Of a stretch of DNA of 12,052 nucleotides, positions 6,287 to 12,052 are shown one piece after another. The notes under the pieces were generated by a model, which was not told where the DNA came from, searched no databases, and was given only the letters and a program-made list of their open reading frames with translations. The DNA is taken from assembly GCA_947474205.1 (NCBI GenBank), contig CANJIC010000042.1, forward strand, positions 1 to 12,052, read 5' to 3'. The translations under genes were made by a program, and so were the position numbers. Positions within the stretch are counted from its first letter, which is position 1, and each line of letters opens with the position of its first letter. Source of the stretch: Planctomycetaceae bacterium. Lineage in GTDB: Bacteria > Planctomycetota > Phycisphaerae > Phycisphaerales > SM1A02.

Positions 6287-7549
6287 ATGTCAATACCCCC
6301 ATCACCGCCACCATTTTCCAAACCTGCACGCCCTTGGGGTTGCGCCATTGTCTCCTTTATAAGCGGCGCCTTTGCCGTCATTGTGTTGCTGGTGGCCGCG
6401 TACTTTGCCATTCGCATGTTCAACACCAGTGGGCGAATGCCGACACGCCAGCCGAAATCCGCTATTGACTTAGCGGTTCATTCCGCTAAAGAAATAAAGC
6501 AAACCGCACAAGAAAATCTCTCCGATATAAAACGATTAGTTGACACCATGTACGCGCGCCAACAAATCGATCCACATTGCACGATGGATTTTCTATTGCT
6601 CTCTGGCGGTGGCGACAGGGGTGCTTTTGGAACGGGCTTTCTGTTGGGGTGGTCCACCGTTGCGCCAGGCGCGGGCGCAATGCCAAAGTTTCAAGGCGTT
6701 TCCGGCGTAAGCACTGGCGCGTTCATTGCGCCCTTTGCGTTCCTTGGAACCAGCGCGGATTTAGCAACAGTCGATGATCTTTTTCGCAATCCAAAATCTG
6801 ATTGGGTGACTCGCCGCGGAACATTTTTCTTCTTGCCAGAAAATGCAAGTCTTGCCACGGTTCCTGGTCTTGAGCGAGATTTGCGTTCGCAATTGCACAT
6901 GGAATTTGCCAAGCGAATAGAACAAGCCGGTTCCGACAACCACATATTATTAATTCAAGCAACCAACATTGACACTGGAAATGGAGTTACGTTCGACTTT
7001 GTGGCCGCGGCTCGCAAAGCCGTTGCATCCAATGACCCAAATGAACTATCGCAAATATTGCTTGCATCGGGGGCCGTTCCAGGCGCGTTTGCGCCACGTG
7101 AAATTCAAGGATCACTCTACGTCGACGGCAATGTTGTCAGCAGTTTCTTTGATGGCGGCGACCAAGACGATCGCGATTCATTTGGCGCGGTTTGGAAACG
7201 TGAACATCCAAATGCCCCCATTCCAAAGACACGCTACTGGGTCATTATTAATGAATACATTCAGCCAAGCGCCGAAATTGTGCAGCCCCTTTGGCCCACA
7301 ATGATGGCGCGCAGTTTATTTATAAGCGTACGTTCCTCGGAGATCACTTCGCTGCGCTATTTATATGCAAAAGCGAAATTAACCAAGGCGCTTGGCAACG
7401 GCGATGTGGAAGTGCGCTGGGTGGCGATTCCGCAAAACTGGAAACCACTCAATGATGTTTTGTTTGATCAATCCACCATGCGCAATTTGTCCGATGAAGG
7501 CAAGCGCTCTGGCGCGAATGCAAATTCATGGATGACCACGGCGCCGTGA
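6287..7549 (+). CDS. Membrane-anchored patatin-like phospholipase
   Basis: A 420-residue patatin-family serine hydrolase, expected to cleave acyl chains from phospholipids or other lipids with a Ser-Asp dyad. A proline-rich N-terminus is followed by one hydrophobic helix at about 19-41, so the protein is probably held in the cytoplasmic membrane. The oxyanion-hole loop GGGDRGAFG starts at residue 107. The nucleophile elbow is GVSTG at 140-144, with Ser142. The catalytic Asp is Asp280 in YVDGN, where most members have DGG or DGA. A C-terminal part of about 130 residues (RYWVIINEY onward) completes the domain. The start is the ATG at 6287, without a Shine-Dalgarno. It stands alone, downstream of the toxin remnant and upstream of a porin gene with its own leader. 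The substrate cannot be told from sequence. Confidence 0.9.
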   Translation: MSIPPSPPPFSKPARPWGCAIVSFISGAFAVIVLLVAAYFAIRMFNTSGRMPTRQPKSAIDLAVHSAKEIKQTAQENLSDIKRLVDTMYARQQIDPHCTMDFLLLSGGGDRGAFGTGFLLGWSTVAPGAGAMPKFQGVSGVSTGAFIAPFAFLGTSADLATVDDLFRNPKSDWVTRRGTFFFLPENASLATVPGLERDLRSQLHMEFAKRIEQAGSDNHILLIQATNIDTGNGVTFDFVAAARKAVASNDPNELSQILLASGAVPGAFAPREIQGSLYVDGNVVSSFFDGGDQDDRDSFGAVWKREHPNAPIPKTRYWVIINEYIQPSAEIVQPLWPTMMARSLFISVRSSEITSLRYLYAKAKLTKALGNGDVEVRWVAIPQNWKPLNDVLFDQSTMRNLSDEGKRSGANANSWMTTAP

Positions 7550-7584
7550 TGCCACTTGCAACGCGTCGCTGAATTGCATCTACA

Positions 7585-7635
7585 GCGTGAGTAAGCACAA
7601 ACTGTGCACAAGTCACGCACTTCGACACCGCGTGA
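7585..7635 (+). promoter_or_regulatory. Alternating complementary hexamers in the porin leader
   Basis: GCGTGA (7585-7590), TCACGC (7613-7618) and GCGTGA (7630-7635) alternate, so the middle copy can pair with either outer copy but not both. The first pairing is reinforced by a nested GCACA-aac-TGTGC hairpin (7595-7607). It begins 36 bases after the patatin stop and ends about 140 bases before the porin ATG. It could be an attenuator-like switch, an operator, or a terminator without a T run. Whether it is transcribed is not known. Confidence 0.4.
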
Positions 7636-7677
7636 TTACACTTCATCTATTCAAGCACCGTTTCGCAGTGGATTTGA

Positions 7678-7691
7678 CGGGCGCTTGCCCG
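7678..7691 (+). other. Short GC hairpin in the porin leader
   Basis: CGGGC-GCTT-GCCCG is a perfect 5-bp stem with a 4-base loop, about 85 bases before the porin start. It could stabilise a leader mRNA or form part of a regulator site. Nothing specific was recognised. Confidence 0.4.
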
Positions 7692-7763
7692 CCACACTCG
7701 AAAGGCGAATTTTATTAAATAGTCCGAGCAAAATCCGCGGATCCAACTCGGCATTTCAAACCT

Positions 7764-7768
7764 AGGAG
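7764..7768 (+). promoter_or_regulatory. Shine-Dalgarno of the porin gene
   Basis: AGGAG, 8 bases before the ATG at 7777. It is the best ribosome binding site in the window, fitting a highly translated outer-membrane protein. Confidence 0.8.
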
Positions 7769-7776
7769 CAGAAACT

Positions 7777-9471
7777 ATGAACACGAACATTACAAATTGT
7801 GCGCGCTGTATTGCGGGAGCCGCGTTGGCCCTTGCAGCAATGGCGGCGACCGCCGACGAAAGCGCCGACATCATTGCACAACAGATGGCGGAAATGAAGC
7901 GTCAGATCATTGAACTGCAGTCACAGATCGGCGACAACGCGGCACTTCGCAAAGAAGTAGCCGAGTTGAAGACGCAGAACAGCAAGGAAGTTACCGAGTT
8001 GAAAGCCGCCAACGGTGACAAGTGGCTTAGCGAGCAGCGCGCTGCCGAAATTCGCGGCGTTGTGCAAGAAGTGTTGTCCGATGCGGAGAGTCGTGTAAGT
8101 CTGCAATCATCGGTCGCAACTTCTGGCTACAACAATGGCTTCTTCATCAGTAGCCCCGACGGCAACTTCAAGTTGCAACTGAACGGTGAGTTGCAAAACC
8201 GCTGGGCCTACAACTGGCTGAGTAGCCGCACAATGAGCAACAGTAAAGTTGGAGGCACAATTCCATCACATGGATCAACTTTCAACGCCGGCGGCGTGAC
8301 CAAGTCCGCTTACGGATTCGAAGTGCGTCGCGCTAAGTTGGAATTCAGCGGGCACGTGCTTGATCCAAGTTGGCAGTACGCCGTGACGCTGGCGTATCAG
8401 CAATGGTTCAGCAACAACATGCCCAACCTGAATGCGAATCCGATCTATCAAGCCGGTGGCGGTGAGAATCAAGGCGACAATTGGGCCGGCGGCATCGGTC
8501 TTGAAAACGCATATGTGAAAAAGAATTTCGACAACGGCTTCAGCGTTCAGGCCGGCCAGTTCAAAAGTCCATTGCTGCGCGAGTGGTTGGTGAGCAGCAA
8601 GTATCAACTCGCCGCCGAGCGTTCGCTGGTTGAAACATTGTTCAGCACCGGCTGGACGCAAGGCATTCAGGCGAATTGGAATAACGACAACATGCGCGTA
8701 ATGGCCAGTTACAACGACGGCGGCAACAACGCCAATCTTGGATCTGCTTCTGGTGTTTGGGATGGTGGGACATACGGCAGCGCTCCAAACAACGGCAACA
8801 ACGGTGTTGGATTTGCCTCGTGGGCTTTCACTGGTCGCGCTGAATTTATGGCCTTTGGAAACTGGGCGCAGTTTGATCAACTGACCAGCATGCGTGGCCA
8901 AGCTACCGGTCTACTTCTTGGTGCTGGTATGAACTGGCAGCGCGGTGGCCAGACTTACATGCCGACGCAGACCGGGAGCAGCGTGCCCGCCAATGCCAAC
9001 GCTGACGGCGAATTTTTAACGTGGACCATGGATGCTACTTGGCAACTTGGTGGCGCCAACTTGTACGGCGCGTGGGTCATGAACACTGCGTATTCCTTGC
9101 CCAACGGTCTGAGCAGCATCAACAGTTACGGCTTGGTTCTTCAGAGTGGATACTTCATCAACGACGCGATCGAAATGTTTGGCCGTTGGGAGTGGATGGA
9201 CATTCAGAACACAGGTGACAACGCGGCTTATGCGAACGTGTCGTTCAACAACGCCAGCCGCGCGGCCGTGAACAACATTGGCACCATTGGCGCCAATTGG
9301 TATATCAACAAGAACGTCAAGTTCACCACGGACGTGGGCATAAGTTGGAACCCAGTCACTTTCCAGACCGGCCTGTACGGTCAGAACATCGCTGGTGCTG
9401 ATTACCGCATCGAAGGCGCAAGTGGCGGTGGCCAGATCGTGTTCCGCAGCCAGTTGCAGTTGTTGTTCTGA
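7777..9471 (+). CDS. Outer-membrane porin, OprP/OprO-like, with N-terminal coiled coil
   Basis: A 564-residue outer-membrane beta-barrel protein. A signal peptide covers about residues 1-26 (hydrophobic AGAALALAAMAATA, likely cut before DES). A coiled coil of roughly 70 residues follows (MAEMKRQIIELQSQIG and ELK repeats), possibly a trimerising or cell-wall-contacting stalk. The barrel begins near GFFISSPDGNFKLQLNGELQ, a typical opening of phosphate-selective-porin-like proteins, and continues with alternating aromatic/polar strands rich in Asn, Gly and Trp. The last residue is Phe (QLQLLF), the usual signal for the BAM insertion machinery. The ATG at 7777 has a strong AGGAG. Codons are uniformly GC-leaning, as expected for abundant expression. 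Ion or solute preference cannot be told, so a phosphate-specific role is not claimed. Confidence 0.88.
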   Translation: MNTNITNCARCIAGAALALAAMAATADESADIIAQQMAEMKRQIIELQSQIGDNAALRKEVAELKTQNSKEVTELKAANGDKWLSEQRAAEIRGVVQEVLSDAESRVSLQSSVATSGYNNGFFISSPDGNFKLQLNGELQNRWAYNWLSSRTMSNSKVGGTIPSHGSTFNAGGVTKSAYGFEVRRAKLEFSGHVLDPSWQYAVTLAYQQWFSNNMPNLNANPIYQAGGGENQGDNWAGGIGLENAYVKKNFDNGFSVQAGQFKSPLLREWLVSSKYQLAAERSLVETLFSTGWTQGIQANWNNDNMRVMASYNDGGNNANLGSASGVWDGGTYGSAPNNGNNGVGFASWAFTGRAEFMAFGNWAQFDQLTSMRGQATGLLLGAGMNWQRGGQTYMPTQTGSSVPANANADGEFLTWTMDATWQLGGANLYGAWVMNTAYSLPNGLSSINSYGLVLQSGYFINDAIEMFGRWEWMDIQNTGDNAAYANVSFNNASRAAVNNIGTIGANWYINKNVKFTTDVGISWNPVTFQTGLYGQNIAGADYRIEGASGGGQIVFRSQLQLLF

Positions 9472-9573
9472 CCGACGAATCGCGTCATTCTGCTGACTAA
9501 TTGTTCATCACGCGCGTTGAGCGGAGTGAGCATCGTTTGCAATTGCGAAAGGGTTTGGGAAATCGTTGGCAAA

Positions 9574-9607
9574 GCGGCTGAGCTAGCGCAACATGCTGGC
9601 CAGCCGC
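9574..9607. other. Inverted repeat between convergent genes
   Basis: GCGGCTG (9574-9580) and CAGCCGC (9601-9607) form a 7-bp stem with a 20-base loop, in the convergent gap between the porin and the minus-strand lipoprotein gene. No T run follows on either strand, so a terminator role is uncertain. Confidence 0.3.
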
Positions 9608-9609
9608 CT

Positions 9610-9705
9610 CATCATGGCAGAGGGCGCAGACACTTGAAAACAATTAAGTCAAAATACGATCCGAACGAAGTATTCAAATTTGAACAAAGTATTCCTTTGG
9701 CGTAA
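9610..9705 (+). pseudogene. Remnant resembling the C-terminus of a BBE-type FAD oxidase
   Basis: The plus-strand frame ending in TAA at 9703-9705 reads HHGRGRRHLKTIKSKYDP and then NEVFKFEQSIPLA. This is very like the final segment of berberine-bridge-type FAD-dependent oxidoreductases, whose C-termini end in a pattern such as L..(I/V)K.KYDP.NVF.F.QSIP. HHG near the start would correspond to the YYG or YWG that usually comes before it. Upstream of 9610 the same frame does not look like the rest of that enzyme, and no FAD-binding domain exists in the 140 bases back to the porin stop. I read it as the tail of a lost oxidase gene left by a deletion. A short chance open frame is the alternative. 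Confidence 0.5.
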
Positions 9706-9726
9706 TGCCGCGTGATACATCAGTGT

Positions 9727-10209
9727 TTACTTTGAAGCCGCCGCCTTCACTTCCACTTCCAACGTGATGGTCTCCTTCGCCGAACTGTTCTTGTCGGTGG
9801 TGCTTACCAGCGCGAACTCAATCTTTGCATCGCCCGCGGCGTTCGCGTGCAGGTGATAGAGAGTATGAATTTCTGTTCCAGCCGAAACCGCGCCTGCGGG
9901 GTCGGTCTCGGAAGCTGCATCAACAAGTATGTACGGATCGTTGGCCGTGCGGCATTGCCACGCTTGTCCATCACCCGACTTCGACACGAGTGAGACCTTG
10001 AAGTCCTCGCCAACAGTGGCGGTTCCATCAGAGGATTTTGTCAGCTTCAACACGGCGCCCTGCGAAATCGCGCCAAGGTCTTGATCCTTATTTTTAAATA
10101 AACGCCGCGCCAACATGACTGGCGGCGGTCCGTTCTTGCAACCTTGCATAGGAATGAAGGTGCCCGCGGATAGAAGAATGACGACGGCGAGTTTGGAGAG
10201 AGTGGACAT
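9727..10209 (-). CDS. Small lipoprotein resembling chagasin-type (I42) protease inhibitors
   Basis: A 160-residue secreted lipoprotein. The signal helix LAVVILLSAGTFI is followed by PMQGC, giving lipidation at Cys24. The mature part is a predicted beta-rich domain: VGEDFKVSLVSKSGDGQAWQ at about residues 67-86, then AGTEIHTLYHLHANAAGDAKIEFALV, and a final strand ITLEVEVKA. The order (VG.....L.S...G.AW, then G.......AAG...I.F) matches the chagasin/I42 cysteine-protease inhibitor fold, but the characteristic NPTTGY loop is altered to KSGDGQA, so inhibition is not assured. The ATG at 10209 is chosen over an upstream in-frame start because AAGGG lies 9 bases before it and the signal peptide starts there. 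It is downstream of the solute-binding protein gene on the same strand, with 219 bases between. Confidence 0.6.
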   Translation of the reverse strand: MSTLSKLAVVILLSAGTFIPMQGCKNGPPPVMLARRLFKNKDQDLGAISQGAVLKLTKSSDGTATVGEDFKVSLVSKSGDGQAWQCRTANDPYILVDAASETDPAGAVSAGTEIHTLYHLHANAAGDAKIEFALVSTTDKNSSAKETITLEVEVKAAASK

Positions 10210-10428
10210 GCTGCAATACCCTTTCGGTGGTGTGTTGGATGGTTGATAGGAAATAGATTTCAAAGTGTTTCGGGCAAGTGCTTGACAAGTCCACTGTGAA
10301 ATGAAATTTCCTAGATCAACTATAACAACTCCGTTCAGCGAGAAAATGATGGAACGATCAACGTGGCGGCGCAATGATTATGCGTGGTTCCCAAAGTGAT
10401 GCGCACACTTGAACACCTAGCGCGTATT

Positions 10429-11574
10429 TTAAAGTCCCCACATCTTGGCGTAGTCAGCTTTGAATGTGTCGCCGTAGCCCTTGCCGTATGTCGCGGGCAC
10501 GCCGGCTTCAGCCGCATTGCTCTTATCGAAAATACGAAACGGAATATGCATGTTCTTCACCGCGCCCATGCCGCCAATCAAGCGCATTTCAGCGTCGGTG
10601 ATGGCGTAACTGGTCCACTCCTGACATTCGCCAATGGTCATTTCAACTTTGCCCGCGCGGACCATGTCAAGCACCAACGGTGTTCCGTTGAAACCAATCA
10701 CCTTGATCTTGCCATCTTTCTTGGCGGCCGCAATGGCGGGCACCACAAACTCTGCCATGCTGTCGTAAATGCAAATGATGTATGACAACTTTGGATCCGC
10801 GGCAATGGCTTTCTCCACCGCGGGCTTGAGGCCCGTGCCCCACTGCGCAATGGACACATTCACAAAACTATATTGAATGCCAGCGCCGCCGAATTGTTTG
10901 AACTCGGAGACAATTCCGGCGCGCATGTCGGTGGTTGAAGGAAGCTCGTCCGACACCAACACCAACACGTGCGCAGTTTCGTTTTTGGAAATTACCCAGT
11001 CGGCAAGCAGTCGCGCCGCCAGTTGAAAGTCCACCGAAAAATTGGCGCTGACATTTGGAACCGTTGCATCCATGCCAAAGTTGTGACTCACAGCAACCAG
11101 TGTTCCAGCGGCTTTCGCAACGGTAATTTCTGTAGCAAGCGCATTAGGATCTGGACCTGCGAACAGATCAATGAGTGTTGCTTTTTGCTTTATGCCTTGG
11201 GCCATGCATTGTTGATATTGCGCAAGTTGTCCTTCATTACTGCACGCGGAAAATGAATAGCCCACTTTTTCGGCGGCGCCCTTCATGCCGTTAAACCCCT
11301 GCTGATACCACGGATTGCTGTCTGGACCAGCGATTCTGTAAATGCTTTTCCCCGCCATGACTTTCTTGGCATCAAACGCTGGACCAGGCGCGATGAACTT
11401 TGGCTGCGCGTAAAGCGGCGCCAACTCTTTCAATGCGTGTGTTTGATCGGCGTCATCTTTGTGACCAAGAAGTTTGGAAGCTACCCGCGCAGCACATGAA
11501 GTCGCAGTCATGCCGGTGATCAGCAACAAACTTATTGCGCACGCAAGAGTCCAACGATGTGATTGTGTGTTCAT
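10429..11574 (-). CDS. Sugar-type ABC transporter solute-binding lipoprotein
   Basis: A 381-residue periplasmic binding protein of the RbsB-like type (Peripla_BP_4 family), which would bind a small sugar or related solute and hand it to an ABC permease. The signal peptide (LACAISLLLITGMTATSC) gives a lipidated Cys27. A linker of about 45 residues comes before the first lobe, which opens IYRIAGPDSNPWYQQGFNGM. Other family features are LIDLFAGPDPNALATEI, the hinge-region VLVLVSDELPSTTDMRAGIV, and the second lobe ending near IKVIGFNGTPLVLDMVRAGKVEMTIG. The start is the ATG at 11574, with no good Shine-Dalgarno. No permease or ATPase gene is next to it on either side, so the transporter is encoded elsewhere or the protein serves as a sensor. 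The ligand is unknown. Confidence 0.88.
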   Translation of the reverse strand: MNTQSHRWTLACAISLLLITGMTATSCAARVASKLLGHKDDADQTHALKELAPLYAQPKFIAPGPAFDAKKVMAGKSIYRIAGPDSNPWYQQGFNGMKGAAEKVGYSFSACSNEGQLAQYQQCMAQGIKQKATLIDLFAGPDPNALATEITVAKAAGTLVAVSHNFGMDATVPNVSANFSVDFQLAARLLADWVISKNETAHVLVLVSDELPSTTDMRAGIVSEFKQFGGAGIQYSFVNVSIAQWGTGLKPAVEKAIAADPKLSYIICIYDSMAEFVVPAIAAAKKDGKIKVIGFNGTPLVLDMVRAGKVEMTIGECQEWTSYAITDAEMRLIGGMGAVKNMHIPFRIFDKSNAAEAGVPATYGKGYGDTFKADYAKMWGL

Positions 11575-11675
11575 ACGCCGATGCTATATGCAGACGCATT
11601 GAAGTGTCTTTGGAGGACTTATTGATGCATCGCAGCGTGAAAGGAGCTTTTCAGATCCACTATGACGCACGCGTG

Positions 11676-12052
11676 TCAACTGAAAATGGTATTGCGACCA
11701 AGCCGCGCCAACAAATTCAACGGCACGGTGACTCGGTGCAGTTTCACCATGACATCTTCAAAGGCGCTCAAGAACCAGCGCACATCGTCTTGGTTGATCA
11801 CCAACGGCGGAATAAGTTTTACAACGTCTTGGTTGTGGCCAGCCACCTGGCACAGAATTCGATGGTCCTCCATAAGTGGAACCACAACGGCCTGTGCGAA
11901 AAGATTTTTGTCCATGGCGTGCAACGCGTTCCACGCGCCTTTAAGCAACAGAGATTTGGGCGCGCCAAACTCAATGCCAATCATGAGCCCGCGCTGGCGA
12001 ATGTCTTTCAACATTTCAAAGCGCGGCTTCATGGCTTCAAGTCCATCTTTTA
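11676..12052 (-). CDS. Class III (PLP-dependent) aminotransferase, C-terminal part (cut by right edge)
   Basis: The last 125 residues of an aminotransferase of the class III family (acetylornithine, ornithine and GABA aminotransferase relatives). The frame is open to the right edge, so the N-terminus and the PLP-binding lysine lie outside. Visible family features are the strand after a DIRQRGLMIGIEFG loop, and the C-terminal domain end RILCQVAGHNQDVVKLIPPLVI with NQDDVRWFLSAFEDVM, a typical closing of this fold. The stop is TGA at 11676-11678, followed by 101 bases to the solute-binding protein start on the same strand. That gap shows only a TTTTCAG/CTGAAAA inverted repeat (11654 and 11679 regions) and no clear promoter. 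The amino donor cannot be told from this part. Confidence 0.88.
   Translation of the reverse strand, partial: KDGLEAMKPRFEMLKDIRQRGLMIGIEFGAPKSLLLKGAWNALHAMDKNLFAQAVVVPLMEDHRILCQVAGHNQDVVKLIPPLVINQDDVRWFLSAFEDVMVKLHRVTVPLNLLARLGRNTIFS

Noticed and set aside
7674..7679. TTGACG as the -35 of a porin promoter.
   Set aside because: No -10-like hexamer lies 16-18 bases downstream. The nearest AT-rich box (7711-7720) is over 30 bases away.
10386..10416. Hairpin AAGTG/CACTT with flanking partial pairing, just after the solute-binding protein stop, as its terminator.
   Set aside because: The stem is only 5 bp before mismatches and no T run follows on the minus strand.

Overview
The window looks like chromosomal DNA from a Planctomycetota bacterium, most likely of the Phycisphaerae type. 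That is an inference from gene content: an oversized acyl carrier protein between two hot-dog dehydratases, a coiled-coil-headed OprP-like porin, weak Shine-Dalgarno use and several TTG/GTG starts. No 16S or other phylogenetic marker is present, so the assignment is tentative. TGA is used as a normal stop by several intact genes, so the genetic code is standard here. No rRNA, tRNA, CRISPR array, IS element or origin was seen.

Region 1 (1-2440, minus strand) is a compact, co-directional cluster, listed here in order of transcription: a FabZ-type dehydratase, a 134-residue acyl carrier protein, a second FabZ-like dehydratase, coaD, and the first 115 residues of a metallo-beta-lactamase-fold protein that runs off the left edge. 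CoaD makes dephospho-CoA, precursor of the phosphopantetheine arm that the carrier protein needs, so the cluster reads as an acyl-ACP processing unit with its cofactor supply. Short 7-bp and 14-bp tandem repeats lie in its intergenic gaps.

Region 2 (2441-5525, plus strand) has a 284-bp divergent gap, then ftsK (membrane domain, very acidic linker, RecA-like motor, gamma domain). Two strong GAAA-tetraloop hairpins lie downstream; the second is followed by a T run and stops just before the next gene.

Region 3 (5542-6169, plus strand) is a MntA/HepT (type VII, MNT/HEPN) toxin-antitoxin pair. The antitoxin is intact. The toxin frame is interrupted by an in-frame TGA at codon 45, although its RX4HXY motif survives downstream.

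Region 4 (6287-9471, plus strand) carries a membrane-anchored patatin-like phospholipase and an outer-membrane porin. Between them is a leader with three alternating complementary hexamers that could form mutually exclusive hairpins.

Region 5 (9472-12052) holds a plus-strand remnant resembling the C-terminus of a berberine-bridge-type FAD oxidase. On the minus strand follow a small lipoprotein resembling chagasin-type (I42) protease inhibitors, a lipid-anchored sugar-type solute-binding protein without a transporter beside it, and the C-terminal end of a class III aminotransferase cut by the right edge.

No gap without a gene exceeds 300 bp. The points most worth a second look are the interrupted toxin, the oversized carrier protein and its cluster, the metal-site-poor MBL protein, the alternating hairpins before the porin, and the heptamer repeats.
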